Part shown: piece by piece, positions 16,104-24,721 of the stretch
How the letters are laid out: every line of letters begins with the position of its first letter
Position numbering within the stretch: position 1 is the first letter of the stretch
Origin: JAQBXX01 sp947085325
GTDB lineage: Bacteria; Pseudomonadota; Gammaproteobacteria; SURF-13
Assembly (NCBI GenBank): GCA_947085325.1
Contig: CAMTVY010000008.1
Coordinates: forward strand, 1 to 64,000
Length of the DNA stretch: 64,000 nucleotides
Direction: 5' to 3'
Made by a program: the position numbers and the translations under genes
The notes under the pieces: model-generated
Seen by the model: the letters and a program-made list of their open reading frames with translations, nothing else
Database searches by the model: none
Told to the model about the DNA's origin: nothing

Positions 16104-17753
16104 ATGAAAATGGATTATTCAGCTCCGATGCAAGGTTTCATGCGCTTGCCAATGGTGCGTCAGTTGATGCTCATGCTGGGTCTTGCGGCCAGCGTGTCGC
16201 TGGGCGTGATGCTGGTGCAGTGGTCGCAGGAGCCGGATTATCGTCCGCTTTACAGCAGTCTCGCGGACAAGGATATGGGCCAGGTGGTAGACGCCCTGCA
16301 GAAGATCAATGTCCCGTACAGGATGGATGATGGCAGTGGCGCCATACTGATTCCGGCCGAGCGAGTGTATGACACGCGCCTCAAGCTGGCCGCCCAGGGT
16401 TTGCCAAAAGGCACCACCGGCGGTTTCGAAATCATGGATGAACAGCGGAGTCTGGGCACGAGCCAGTTCATGGAGGCTGCGCGCTACCAGCACGCCCTGG
16501 AAGGCGAATTGGCGCGCACTATCGGTGCGCTCAGTAATGTGCAAAGTGCCCGCGTGCATCTGGCCATTCCGAAGCAGTCGGTATTTCTGCGCAGCAAGCA
16601 GGATCCTACTGCGTCAGTGATGGTAAACCTGTATGCCGGGAGAAACCTGGAAGAGGGCCAGGTGGCGGCCATTGTGCATCTGGTGGCGTCCAGTATCCCC
16701 AACCTTGCGACGGACAATGTGACGGTGATCGATCACAAGGGGCAGCTGCTCACGGTGCAAGACGGTTCGCGTGACATGCGCCAGAGCGCCAGCCAGCTGG
16801 CGTACGCGCAGCGACTGGAGGAGTCCTATATCCGTCGCATTGAGGAAATCATCACCCCCATTACGGGTATCGGCAAGATGCGGGCACAGGTGGTGGCTGA
16901 TCTTGATTTTACCCAGACGGAGCAGACCGCAGAGACTTTTGACGCTGAGAAGCCAAAGCTGCGTAGCGAACAGTCTAACCAGCAGCAGACTGTGAATGGC
17001 GCAGGTGCTGTCGGTGTGCCGGGTGCGCTGTCAAACCAGCCGCCGATAGCTACTACTGCCCAGGACACTGCTGCCCAGGAGCCAGCGGATGCGGGTGCTG
17101 CTAGCCCGCCTAGCGACAGTACGCCTGCGCCGCCAGTGCCAGTGAACAGCAGCAATAACACTGTGCGCAACTACGAACTCGATAAAACGATCAGTCATAC
17201 CCGCAACCCTGCCGGCACCATACGCCGCCTTTCGATAGCGGTAGTGGTGGATGACCGCCAGGTCTTGAATGAAGACGAGGAGTTGGTGCGGACGCCACTG
17301 AAGCCTGAAGAGCTTGAGCGCATCACCACTCTGGTGAAGGAGGCGGTGGGTTTCAACGAAAAGCGTGGTGACACGGTAAATGTTATCAATGCCCCGTTTA
17401 CTGCACCCGAGGTCATAGAGCCGCTGCCGGAACCCTCGTTCTTCAGCAAGCCATGGGTGGCGACGGCGGGCAAGAACATCATGGCCGGTGCGGTTATACT
17501 TCTTCTGGTCTTTGGCGTGTTGCGCCCGGTGCTGAGTGGCTTGGCCACTCGGGCATTGCCCAGTCCATCTCTGGATCAGGAAATGCTGGCGGATGACCGG
17601 GTGAGTATCGGTGCAGGGGGGCGTCAAGGTAATCGACTGCCTGCTCCCCCTAATGATTATGAGGCCAATCTAAACACAACCAAGGCGCTTGCTGCGCAGG
17701 ATCCGAAGCGCGTGGCGCAGGTTGTCAAGAACTGGGTGGCAAGTGATGTCTGA
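16104..17753 (+). CDS. fliF: Flagellar MS-ring protein FliF
   Basis: A 549-residue inner-membrane ring protein. The first membrane segment is at about residues 20-40 (LMLMLGLAASVSLGVML). Periplasmic YscJ-like ring domains follow, with YSSLADKDMGQVVDAL and LEGELARTIGALSNVQSARVHLA. A Pro/Ala-rich linker is near residues 320-350, and a second membrane segment near 455-475 (IMAGAVILLLVFGVL). The C-terminal tail binds FliG and ends in the conserved VAQVVKNWVASDV. The stop overlaps the fliG start by eight bases, favouring translational coupling of the two partners. Confidence 0.96.
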   Translation: MKMDYSAPMQGFMRLPMVRQLMLMLGLAASVSLGVMLVQWSQEPDYRPLYSSLADKDMGQVVDALQKINVPYRMDDGSGAILIPAERVYDTRLKLAAQGLPKGTTGGFEIMDEQRSLGTSQFMEAARYQHALEGELARTIGALSNVQSARVHLAIPKQSVFLRSKQDPTASVMVNLYAGRNLEEGQVAAIVHLVASSIPNLATDNVTVIDHKGQLLTVQDGSRDMRQSASQLAYAQRLEESYIRRIEEIITPITGIGKMRAQVVADLDFTQTEQTAETFDAEKPKLRSEQSNQQQTVNGAGAVGVPGALSNQPPIATTAQDTAAQEPADAGAASPPSDSTPAPPVPVNSSNNTVRNYELDKTISHTRNPAGTIRRLSIAVVVDDRQVLNEDEELVRTPLKPEELERITTLVKEAVGFNEKRGDTVNVINAPFTAPEVIEPLPEPSFFSKPWVATAGKNIMAGAVILLLVFGVLRPVLSGLATRALPSPSLDQEMLADDRVSIGAGGRQGNRLPAPPNDYEANLNTTKALAAQDPKRVAQVVKNWVASDV

Positions 17754-18759
17754 GCCCGCTGCACAACTTCCAGGCTCTGAGCGTGCTGCAATACTGTTGC
17801 TCACGCTGGGTGAACAATATGCCTCGGAGGTGCTCAAGCACATGGGGCCGAAGGAGGTGCAGAAGGTGGGCACCTCCATGGCAGCGCTTGCCAATATTTC
17901 CAAGGATCAGGTGGGCGCGGTGTTGGCCGATTTCTGTACCACCGCAGATAATCAGACCGCCCTGGGTGTCGGCTCAGATGACTATATCCGCAATGTGCTG
18001 GTCAAGGCACTTGGTGAAGACAAGGCCGGCGGCGTTATCGACCGCATATTGCTTGGTAGCAATAGTAAAGGCCTGGAGGCTCTCAAGTGGATGGAGCCAC
18101 GTTCGGTGGCGGAAATCATTCGTCTTGAGCATCCCCAGATCATTGCCATCGTGTTGTCCTATCTCGACAGTGATCAGTCCGCCGAAGTGTTGGCGTTGTT
18201 TCCCGAGCGGGTGCGCGTCGATGTCTTGATGCGTGTGGCTACGCTGGATGGCATTCAACCCTCGGCGCTGCATGAACTCGATGAAATCATGGAGAAGCAG
18301 TTTTCCGGCGACAGCACGAGTAACGTCAGGTCATCCTCGGTCGGCGGCATCAAGACCGCTGCCAATATATTGAATAACATGGACAGCTCAATCGAGGCCG
18401 GGCTTCTGGAGAAGGTGAAGGAGAATGACGCCGATCTCGGCCAGAAGATACAGGATCACATGTTTGTGTTCGAGAATCTGCTGGAGGTGGACGACCGCGG
18501 CATCCAGGCGCTGTTGCGCGAAGTGTCGTCGGAAAACCTGCTGCTGGCGTTGAAGGGTGCAGATCAGGCGATGAAGGACAAGATTTTCAAAAATATGTCG
18601 AAGCGTGCGGTGGAAATTCTGCACGATGACCTCGAGGCCAAGGGGCCGGTGAAACTGTCGGAGGTCGAAGCAGCGCAGAAGGAAATCCTGACCGTTGCGC
18701 GCCGTATGGCAGATGCCGGACAGTTGGCGCTGGGCGGCGGCGGTGAAGAGTATGTCTAG
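17746..18759 (+). CDS. fliG: Flagellar motor switch protein FliG
   Basis: At 337 residues it is typical for FliG, the C-ring protein that transmits torque between stator and rotor. The N-terminal part (SERAAILLLTLGEQYASEVLKHMGPKEV) binds FliF. The middle domain has the EHPQ motif (LEHPQIIAIVLSYL), and the C-terminal torque helix with alternating charges is present (DDRGIQALLREV). The ATG at 17746 lies in ATGTCTGA, overlapping the fliF stop. The gene in turn overlaps fliH through ATGTCTAG. Confidence 0.96.
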   Translation: MSEPAAQLPGSERAAILLLTLGEQYASEVLKHMGPKEVQKVGTSMAALANISKDQVGAVLADFCTTADNQTALGVGSDDYIRNVLVKALGEDKAGGVIDRILLGSNSKGLEALKWMEPRSVAEIIRLEHPQIIAIVLSYLDSDQSAEVLALFPERVRVDVLMRVATLDGIQPSALHELDEIMEKQFSGDSTSNVRSSSVGGIKTAANILNNMDSSIEAGLLEKVKENDADLGQKIQDHMFVFENLLEVDDRGIQALLREVSSENLLLALKGADQAMKDKIFKNMSKRAVEILHDDLEAKGPVKLSEVEAAQKEILTVARRMADAGQLALGGGGEEYV

Positions 18760-19384
18760 GGTCATACCAAGTGAGGAGCTTAGCGACTATAAGAACGGTG
18801 AAACTCCCCGGGTGCATGTTTCAGAAATCGCAGCTAATGGCTCAGGCAAGATTACTGCGAATCAGCTTGAACATCTGCAGAAGCAGGCCTATGACGAGGG
18901 TTTTGCGCTAGGCCACCGTGAAGGACTGGCTGCGGGGCAGGCTGAGCTGCATGCGAATGCTCAGCGACTGAAGCAGTTGATGGAAAAATTAAGTACCCCC
19001 TTCATTGATCTCGACCAGCAGGTGGAGCAGGAGCTGCTGCTGCTGGTGACGACGATGGTAAGGCAGCTGGTGCGGCGTGAGATTAAGGCCGATCCCGGGC
19101 AGGTGGTAGCGGTGGTGCGGGAGGCGATGGCCAGCCTGCCGGTAGTTGCGCGTAATGCGCGTCTGAATGTGCATCCTGAGGATGCTGCGCTGCTGCGGGA
19201 TGTGTTGGCGATGGGCGAGGAGAGTGCGTCATGGCGTATAGTTGAGGATCCGGTGTTGACGCGCGGCGGCTGCCGAGTAGTTACAGATACATCCTATATC
19301 GATGCGAGCGTAGAGGCGAGGCTTGCCACGCTGATCGCCAATCTCATGGGAGGTGGACGCGAACATGACACAGCGTCACGCTGA
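18752..19384 (+). CDS. fliH: Flagellar export apparatus protein FliH
   Basis: A 210-residue negative regulator and stator of the export ATPase FliI. The N-terminal third is poorly conserved. A helical stretch with GFALGHREGLAAGQAE (GxxxG-type repeats, about residues 50-68) precedes a C-terminal domain with LVTTMVRQLVRREIKADP. The ATG at 18752 overlaps the fliG stop. Its 3' end overlaps fliI by about 20 bases. Position and domain pattern agree well. Confidence 0.9.
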   Translation: MSRVIPSEELSDYKNGETPRVHVSEIAANGSGKITANQLEHLQKQAYDEGFALGHREGLAAGQAELHANAQRLKQLMEKLSTPFIDLDQQVEQELLLLVTTMVRQLVRREIKADPGQVVAVVREAMASLPVVARNARLNVHPEDAALLRDVLAMGEESASWRIVEDPVLTRGGCRVVTDTSYIDASVEARLATLIANLMGGGREHDTASR

Positions 19385-20801
19385 TACCTTTCCCGGGCTC
19401 GTCGCGCGTGCGCCATTGTGGAGTATGCGGCTTGCGCAACTGCGTGAGAGAGTCAAAACTCCGCCTGCACTGGTGGTGGAGGGTAAGCTTACGCGTATGG
19501 TTGGGTTGACGCTGGAGGCCGTAGGCTGTCGGGCTGCGATAGGCGCGCGGTGCCTGATTATCGGTGCAGATGGAGGCAAGGTTGAAAGTGAAGTGGTGGG
19601 GTTTTCTGGCGACAAACTGTTTCTGATGCCAACGGGAGACACGCGCGGGATCAGTGCCAATGCACGTGTAATTCCGGAGGAAGGTGGCTATGAAGCTATG
19701 GTGGGAAAAACGCTGCTAGGGCGTGTACTGGATGGTGCAGGATGTCCGCTCGACGGGCTCGGTGCGTTGAAGCTGGAAAAGCGCATGCCACTCACAGGTA
19801 GAACCATCAACCCGCTGGCGCGGCGTCCTATTCGCGAACCGCTCGATGTCGGTGTGCGCGCTATCAACGCTCTTACCAGTGTCGGTCGTGGTCAGCGCAT
19901 GGGTTTGTTTGCCGGCAGTGGCGTGGGAAAAAGCGTGCTGCTCGGCATGATGACACGCTTTACCAGTGCAGACGTGATTGTGGTGGGATTGATTGGCGAG
20001 CGTGGACGTGAAGTAAAGGAGTTCATTGAAAATATCCTCGGCCCTGAGGGTATGTCCCGCGCGGTGGTGGTGGCGGTGCCGGCGGACAATCCACCTCTGT
20101 TGCGTATGCAGGGCGCGGCATTGGCCACTACTATCGCCGAGTATTTTCGCGATCAGGGCCAGCAGGTGCTACTGCTGATGGACTCGCTAACGCGCTATGC
20201 CCAGGCGCAACGTGAAATTGGCCTCGCTATTGGAGAGCCGCCAGCGACCAAGGGTTACCCACCATCGGTTTTTGCCAAGCTGGCCCAGCTCGTCGAGCGG
20301 GCTGGCAATGCGGACATAGCTGGTGGGTCAATCACGGCCTTTTACACCGTGCTTACGGAAGGTGACGATCAGAGCGACCCAATCGCTGATGCCGCGCGTG
20401 CCATCCTGGATGGTCACATCGTCCTGTCGCGCCGGTTAGCCGAGGGCGGACATTACCCCGCCATTGACACTGAAGCATCCATCAGTCGTGCCATGGCTGA
20501 TATCACGACGCCGGAGCACCAACAGGAGGCGCGACGCTTCAAGCAGTTGTATTCCACCTATCAACAAGGGCGCGATCTCATCAGCGTCGGTGCGTACACG
20601 CCAGGCAGTGACCGCCAGCTGGATGAGGCCATAGCGATCAACCCTCGTCTGATCGACTTTCTGCAGCAGGACATGCATCAGCAAGTGACACTCAACGACA
20701 GCTTGCACGACCTCACACAATTGATTAAGACATCCGACGTGGAACCGGTACTGAGCCAACAGGGTGGTAAGGAACTGGTTTACTCAGGAGTCACACCCTA
20801 A
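19365..20801 (+). CDS. fliI: Flagellum-specific ATPase FliI
   Basis: The 478-residue export ATPase is related to the F1 beta subunit. The Walker A sequence GLFAGSGVGKS is near residue 181 and the Walker B-type LLLMDSLTRYAQAQREIGLA near 280; ERGREVKEF is also present. The ATG at 19365 was chosen over a GTG at 19353 because GGGAGG (19348-19353) is well placed for it. The last codons (VYSGVTP) are encoded by the left arm of a hairpin that continues past the stop, so the natural C-terminus may have been remodelled by that repeat. Confidence 0.95.
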   Translation: MTQRHADTFPGLVARAPLWSMRLAQLRERVKTPPALVVEGKLTRMVGLTLEAVGCRAAIGARCLIIGADGGKVESEVVGFSGDKLFLMPTGDTRGISANARVIPEEGGYEAMVGKTLLGRVLDGAGCPLDGLGALKLEKRMPLTGRTINPLARRPIREPLDVGVRAINALTSVGRGQRMGLFAGSGVGKSVLLGMMTRFTSADVIVVGLIGERGREVKEFIENILGPEGMSRAVVVAVPADNPPLLRMQGAALATTIAEYFRDQGQQVLLLMDSLTRYAQAQREIGLAIGEPPATKGYPPSVFAKLAQLVERAGNADIAGGSITAFYTVLTEGDDQSDPIADAARAILDGHIVLSRRLAEGGHYPAIDTEASISRAMADITTPEHQQEARRFKQLYSTYQQGRDLISVGAYTPGSDRQLDEAIAINPRLIDFLQQDMHQQVTLNDSLHDLTQLIKTSDVEPVLSQQGGKELVYSGVTP

Positions 20802-20840
20802 AGTAATGTAGCCTTACTTTGTGACTCCTGAGTAAAAACC
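20777..20840. repeat. Long inverted repeat spanning the fliI stop codon
   Basis: A 17-base arm (20779-20795, TTTACTCAGGAGTCACA) pairs perfectly with 20820-20836. Inside it, AAAGTAA (20800-20806) pairs with TTACTTT (20814-20820). The fliI stop TAA lies between the arms. It may act as a 3' stability hairpin or weak terminator between fliI and fliJ. Confidence 0.75.
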
Positions 20841-20932
20841 CTGTTTACTCTACCCCCACCCTGTCCCGCCCCCTAAACAGGGGGCGGGGACGCAGCAGGA
20901 AGTGTAGTCTTACTTATTGACTTATCAGTAAA
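20807..20932 (+). repeat. Imperfect 30-base direct repeat flanking a GC hairpin, fliI-fliJ
   Basis: The 30 bases at 20807-20836 recur at 20903-20932 with 24 identities, both beginning TGTAG and ending CAGTAAA or GAGTAAA. Between them, GTCCCGCCCCCT (20863-20874) pairs with 20879-20891 around an AAAC loop, with one bulged G. The layout suggests a small element bounded by direct repeats. It fills the 160 bases between fliI and fliJ. Confidence 0.6.
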
Positions 20933-20961
20933 CGTGTAACTTACTTTCAAAGATCACGGAA

Positions 20962-21402
20962 ATGACAAAATCACAGCGGCTTGCACCTATTGCCCACATC
21001 GCTGAAGCAAGAGAGCTCAGTGCGTCGCACATACTCGCTCAGGCACAACGCATGTTGAGTGAGGGCGAAGAACGATTGTCCGAGTTGCTCTCATACCGCG
21101 ACGAATATCAGCGGCGTTTACATGAGGAGGGTGCTGCAGGCCTTGCATCCGGGCATATGCAGGAGTACCTGCTATTCATTGCCAGGCTCGACCAAGCTGT
21201 CGGGCGCCAGCGTGAACGCCTGCAGGAGACGGCGCTGAACTATGAGCAGCAAAAAGTGCGCTGGCTTGCCTTGCATGGCAAGACACTTGCCCTGGACAAG
21301 GCAGTAGAGCGCTACCGGGGCGAAGAATCACGTATGGATGATCGGCGCGAACAGCGCGAGTCGGACGAGCGCGCGCAGTACGTCAAGCCGAAGTCCCGCT
21401 GA
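20962..21402 (+). CDS. fliJ: Flagellar export chaperone FliJ
   Basis: A 146-residue all-helical, highly charged coiled-coil protein, the usual FliJ length. FliJ sits in the FliI hexamer like the gamma subunit in F1 and recycles chaperones. It begins MTKSQRLAPIAHIAE and has the family segment KVRWLALHGKTLALDKAVERYR near residue 98. It is the last intact gene of this flagellar run; fliK, fliL, fliM and the export-gate genes are not in the window. Two short inverted repeats follow its stop (CGCTGAAT/ATTCAGCG and CGCTTGGC/GCCAAGCG). Confidence 0.88.
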   Translation: MTKSQRLAPIAHIAEARELSASHILAQAQRMLSEGEERLSELLSYRDEYQRRLHEEGAAGLASGHMQEYLLFIARLDQAVGRQRERLQETALNYEQQKVRWLALHGKTLALDKAVERYRGEESRMDDRREQRESDERAQYVKPKSR

Positions 21403-21641
21403 ATCAAGATCCGCTATCTCCGTTTAAGTCCTGCTTAATTCAGCGCTTGGCAACAGGCCAAGCGGAGTCAAGCAGAAGTCTCCCCAAATAAACCCACACT
21501 ATTTACTTAAATTCTCTTCCGCCATTTAGGTGACGGTATGTTTGCTGCGGTGGTGATGGAGTGACCAGCCACGGATTATTTTGGCATCATATTTGCTGGC
21601 TATATGTACGAAACCTTATGCAAGGTTACGCTCCTGGTCTT

Positions 21642-21680
21642 GGGGCTATGGGTGTATGACTCACATAGCCCCTTCTTTCT
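21642..21680 (+). terminator. Rho-independent terminator downstream of fliJ
   Basis: GGGGCTATG (21642-21650) pairs perfectly with CATAGCCCC (21664-21672) around a 13-base loop and is followed by TTCTTTCTT. It lies 240 bases after fliJ. The stretch 21403-21641 holds no gene; it contains only short inverted repeats, including AACCTT-ATGC-AAGGTT near 21612-21627. Confidence 0.75.
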
Positions 21681-21695
21681 TGGGCGCTTGAGGCA

Positions 21696-22240
21696 TCCTT
21701 CCTTGTTGTAGATGACAGCGCAGATACGCGTCTGTCGTTGTGCCGTGCCTTGCGGTAGGCCGGATATTAGTGCCTGCTCTAGGCCGCGGATGGACGCGAA
21801 GCGCAGCGGCAACTGAGCGAGAAACCCGTGAATATGGTCGTTACCGATATCCACATGCCGTATATCGATGGCTGGAAGCTTCCGCGCATGATCCGCTCGG
21901 GCATTTTTAAGTGCTCGGAAAGCACGCCAGTTATCATGGTGTCGCATATCTTTACAGACCGTATTACTGAAATCACGGCAAAGAAATTCGGTGTCTGCAG
22001 GTTTATCCCGCTGACCAGTAACGAGGGATTCGGAGGCGTTGTCCGGGAACGATGCGCAGACTGTCTATCGCACTACACATAGTCTTAAGTCCACCAGTGC
22101 GCATATGGGTGCGACTCGGTTCCTGGCATTGAGCAAGGAGATCGAGCAAGCGGGGCGCGAGGCTGACTGTATTGGATGGCGAGCACCACAGTGTGCAGTT
22201 AACGCTCGAGGCAGTTCGTGTGTCAACTGTGCGTCCTGGG
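21696..22240 (+). pseudogene. Decayed receiver-Hpt signalling gene
   Basis: The first frame reads LVVDDSADTRLSLCRALR and VVTDIHMPYIDGWKLPRMIRSG, a receiver domain with acidic pocket and phospho-acceptor aspartate. It is interrupted by three in-frame TAG codons at 21756, 21768 and 21780. After about 22035 homology moves to a second frame: GNDAQTVYRTTHSLKSTSAHMGATRF, an Hpt domain with its histidine. A third frame (GEHHSVQLTLEAV) finishes it. The Hpt N-terminal helices appear deleted. No upstream start is evident. A receiver-Hpt pair after fliJ would fit a lost motility regulator. Confidence 0.8.
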
Positions 22241-22268
22241 TCAGGGTGGCCCAGCGGTAAAAGTCCGT

Positions 22269-22838
22269 TTACCCTGGCGCCAACGCGCGCAGTGGTGCAA
22301 CTACCAGCATCGAGGCCAACTGCAATGCAATCAATACCACGATGGGCGACAGATCCAGTCCGCCCATCGGAGGCACCATGCGGCGTGCCGGTGCCAGCAG
22401 CGGTTCATTCAGGCTGTGTAGCAGTGCGGTAAGCGGGTTGTGTTCGTCCGGGCGGATCCAGCTCAGGATGACCTGTATCAGAATCGAAAACAGAAATACG
22501 TGGAACAGGAGGCCGAGTAGTTCGGCCACGGAAACCAGCAATAAACTCCCGACGCCCCAGTCGTGGCCGGTGAACAGACCGAGCAGCGCAAGCTCTGCCA
22601 TCTTCAATGCCAGCAACAGCAGTACCGAGGCGAGATCGATATTGAACAGCCCCGGTATGATGCGCCGCAGCGGCACGAGGACAGGGTTGGTGGCCTTGAC
22701 CAGAAACTGTGAAAGCGGGTTGTAAAAGTCGGCGCGTACCAGCTGGAGTAACAGGCGCAACAGCACGATGAGAATGTATAAATGAAACAGGGTCTGTATC
22801 AGGAACACCCCGGCATTGCTGAAATATCCACCACTCAT
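22269..22838 (-). CDS. yggT: YggT family membrane protein
   Basis: A 189-residue protein with two YggT modules, each with a pair of membrane helices: about residues 10-35 and 60-85, then 95-120 and 160-180. The conserved motifs FYNPLSQFLVKATNPVLVPLRRIIPG and DEHNPLTALLHSLNEPLLAPARRM are present. YggT proteins are implicated in osmotic or envelope functions, poorly defined. It overlaps proC by four bases in the conserved yggS-proC-yggT operon. Confidence 0.92.
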   Translation of the reverse strand: MSGGYFSNAGVFLIQTLFHLYILIVLLRLLLQLVRADFYNPLSQFLVKATNPVLVPLRRIIPGLFNIDLASVLLLLALKMAELALLGLFTGHDWGVGSLLLVSVAELLGLLFHVFLFSILIQVILSWIRPDEHNPLTALLHSLNEPLLAPARRMVPPMGGLDLSPIVVLIALQLASMLVVAPLRALAPG

Positions 22839-23662
22839 GTACTCTCTCCCAGCAGATGAGCAAGCTCTACAGAGCGCGCGTGTGCTGCACGCAGCGCCGA
22901 TTCAAACAGGGTCTCGATGTGGCCTTCTTGCAGCACGCGTAGGGCCTGCTCTGTGGTACCTCCCGGCGATGTGACGCGTACGCGCAGCGTGCGGCAGTCC
23001 TCACTGCTCTCCAGGGCCATTTTGGCGGCGCCGAAGGCTGTTTCCAGTGTCAGCAGGTGCGCAGTGTCGCGCGGCAGGCCGAGCCGGATAGCGGCTTCTT
23101 CCAGCGCCTCCATCACCAGAAAAAAATAGGCAGGGCCGCTGCCGGACAGGGCGGTGACCGCATCCATCTGGGATTCATCCGTGAGCCACAGGGTAAGGCC
23201 TACTGCGCGCAGGATATTTTCGGCCTGGCTGCGCTGTGCCTCCGAAACCAGGGCGTTGGCATGCATCGCGGTAGCGCCGCTACCTACCAGTGCGGGTGTG
23301 TTGGGCATGGCCCGCACCAGTGCGAGATTGCCGCCCAGCCAGTTGGACAGCGCCGATTCGCGGATTCCGGCAGCAATAGAGATAACCAATGGCCGGTGTT
23401 TCTGTGCCAGAGGTCCGAGTTCGCAGGCCACTGTTTTCAGTGCCTGCGGCTTGACGGCAAATACCAGTATCTCGGCATGCAGCACGGCATCGTGATTCGA
23501 AGTGGCTGTATGCACCGCGTAATCGCGTTGCAGTGCGTTGAGCTTGCCCTGATCGGGATCCGTAACCCAGATCTTCCCGGGCGTGCAGCCATCGGCGATC
23601 AGGCCGCCGATCAGGCTGCGCGCCATGTTGCCGCCGCCAACAAAGACAATAGTGTTTTTCAT
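22835..23662 (-). CDS. proC: Pyrroline-5-carboxylate reductase
   Basis: A 275-residue cytosolic enzyme for the last step of proline synthesis: NAD(P)H-dependent reduction of pyrroline-5-carboxylate. The Rossmann motif GGGNMARSLIGGL is at residues 8-20. VFAVKPQ is near 70, and the C-terminal block has TALSGSGPAYFF and SPGGTTEQAL. Length and motifs are complete. A repeat element separates it from yggS, but all three minus-strand genes are likely transcribed together. Confidence 0.96.
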   Translation of the reverse strand: MKNTIVFVGGGNMARSLIGGLIADGCTPGKIWVTDPDQGKLNALQRDYAVHTATSNHDAVLHAEILVFAVKPQALKTVACELGPLAQKHRPLVISIAAGIRESALSNWLGGNLALVRAMPNTPALVGSGATAMHANALVSEAQRSQAENILRAVGLTLWLTDESQMDAVTALSGSGPAYFFLVMEALEEAAIRLGLPRDTAHLLTLETAFGAAKMALESSEDCRTLRVRVTSPGGTTEQALRVLQEGHIETLFESALRAAHARSVELAHLLGEST

Positions 23663-23690
23663 TATCTCAAGTGTAGCGCACTGGAACTAT

Positions 23691-23748
23691 AGGGGCTAGG
23701 AGTTAGGGGCTAGGGAAAAACCTTTCTTCACCCCAGCCCCTAGCCCCT
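23691..23748. repeat. Word-palindrome element between yggS and proC
   Basis: GGGGCTAGG is repeated on the left (23692 and 23706), and AGGGGCTAGGG (23705-23715) pairs perfectly with CCCTAGCCCCT (23738-23748). The 22-base centre ends TTTCTTCACC. The right arm encodes the last residues and the TAG stop of yggS on the minus strand (stop at 23742-23740). Confidence 0.65.
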
Positions 23749-24453
23749 GCCTCTGTCCCTATTCCCAAACACGTCCCTCCCCACTCTCACCAGCGTGGCC
23801 CCTTCGGCAATGGCGGCCTCGAAATCCTCAGACATGCCCATGGATAGCGTATCCAGCGTTAGTCCCTGCTGGCGCAGATCCTCAAGTGCGGCCTGCAGGG
23901 CACGAAACGGCAGGCGTTGCTGCGCAAGCCCGTGGCAGGGTGCCGGTAGCGTCATCAGGCCGCGCAGGTGCAGATGCGGCAAGCCGGCAACAGCGATGGC
24001 GAGCTCCGGCAGATGCTCAAGAGCGATACCGGATTTTCCCGGCTCACGGCTGATGTTGACCTGCAGGCAGATGTTGAGGGGCGGGCAGTGGGCGGGACGT
24101 AGCGCGCTAAGTCGTTGCGCAATGGTCAGCCGGTCGACACTGTGTACCCAGGAGAAATGTTCTGCAACACCACGGGCTTTGTTGCTTTGCAAGGGGCCGA
24201 CGAAATGCCATTCGATGGGTAAGCGTTGCAACCGCTCGTCGCTGATTTTTGGCAGGGCTTCCTGCAGGTAGCTCTCGCCAAATCGGAGTAGTCCGCCCTC
24301 ATTGCAGGCGGTCTCGATGACTGCGGCCGGTACCGCCTTGCTGACCGCGACCAGATGTACCGAGCCCGCTGCGCGGTCATAGCGCTGCTCGGCTTGGGTA
24401 ATCCGCTCCTGTACGGCGGCGATGCGGGCGGCAAGAGGGTGTGTTGCAAGCAT
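23740..24453 (-). CDS. yggS: PLP homeostasis protein, YggS family
   Basis: A 237-residue PLP-binding protein with an alanine-racemase-like barrel. It maintains vitamin B6 balance rather than catalysing a known reaction. The PLP lysine lies in HLVAVSKAVP near residue 39. FGESYLQEALPKI, WHFVGPLQSNK and the phosphate-binding LSMGMSEDFEAAIAEGATLVRVG-type end are present. The ATG at 24453 starts the conserved protein; an upstream extension lacks homology. The C-terminal GRG and stop come from the adjoining repeat element. Confidence 0.93.
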   Translation of the reverse strand: MLATHPLAARIAAVQERITQAEQRYDRAAGSVHLVAVSKAVPAAVIETACNEGGLLRFGESYLQEALPKISDERLQRLPIEWHFVGPLQSNKARGVAEHFSWVHSVDRLTIAQRLSALRPAHCPPLNICLQVNISREPGKSGIALEHLPELAIAVAGLPHLHLRGLMTLPAPCHGLAQQRLPFRALQAALEDLRQQGLTLDTLSMGMSEDFEAAIAEGATLVRVGRDVFGNRDRGRG

Positions 24454-24471
24454 GGGGCGTCCGTTGTACCT

Positions 24472-24684
24472 TATACATAGCGCCATAAATCTACTGCGCG
24501 TCTTTGATGCGGGTGCGTGCGGTGCCCGGAATCCGGGGCCGCGCAGCGGCAGACTGGAATGTACACTCCGGTTCCTGCGCTCCACCGCCCACGCGTGCGA
24601 CGCACACGGATGTGCTAGTCTCACAGGAGGCAGGATGCCGGGAGTGACAAAGCCGCTCGTTGCGATATTATGGCGCTATGTATA
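24472..24684. promoter_or_regulatory. Divergent promoter region with mirrored 17-bp sites (yggS / pilT)
   Basis: The 17 bases TTATGGCGCTATGTATA occur at 24668-24684 facing pilT and as an exact inverted copy at 24472-24488 facing yggS. Each ends in a TATA-like segment (TATAGT, TATAAG) about 35 or 18 bases from its gene start. The cores ATGGCGCTAT are themselves nearly palindromic. Paired promoters or operators for a common regulator are inferred; the 268-base gap contains no gene. Confidence 0.55.
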
Positions 24685-24721
24685 GTTGCTTTCCAGATGA
24701 CATCATACCAGCAGGACGTTT

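Noticed and set aside
21540..21563. Small ORF MFAAVVME between fliJ and the pseudogene
   Set aside because: Eight codons with no good ribosome site; nothing separates it from chance.
21756..21782. Amber codon recoding (TAG read as amino acid)
   Set aside because: Frame changes and missing helices follow the TAG codons, and normal genes here end in TAG, so ordinary decay is simpler.
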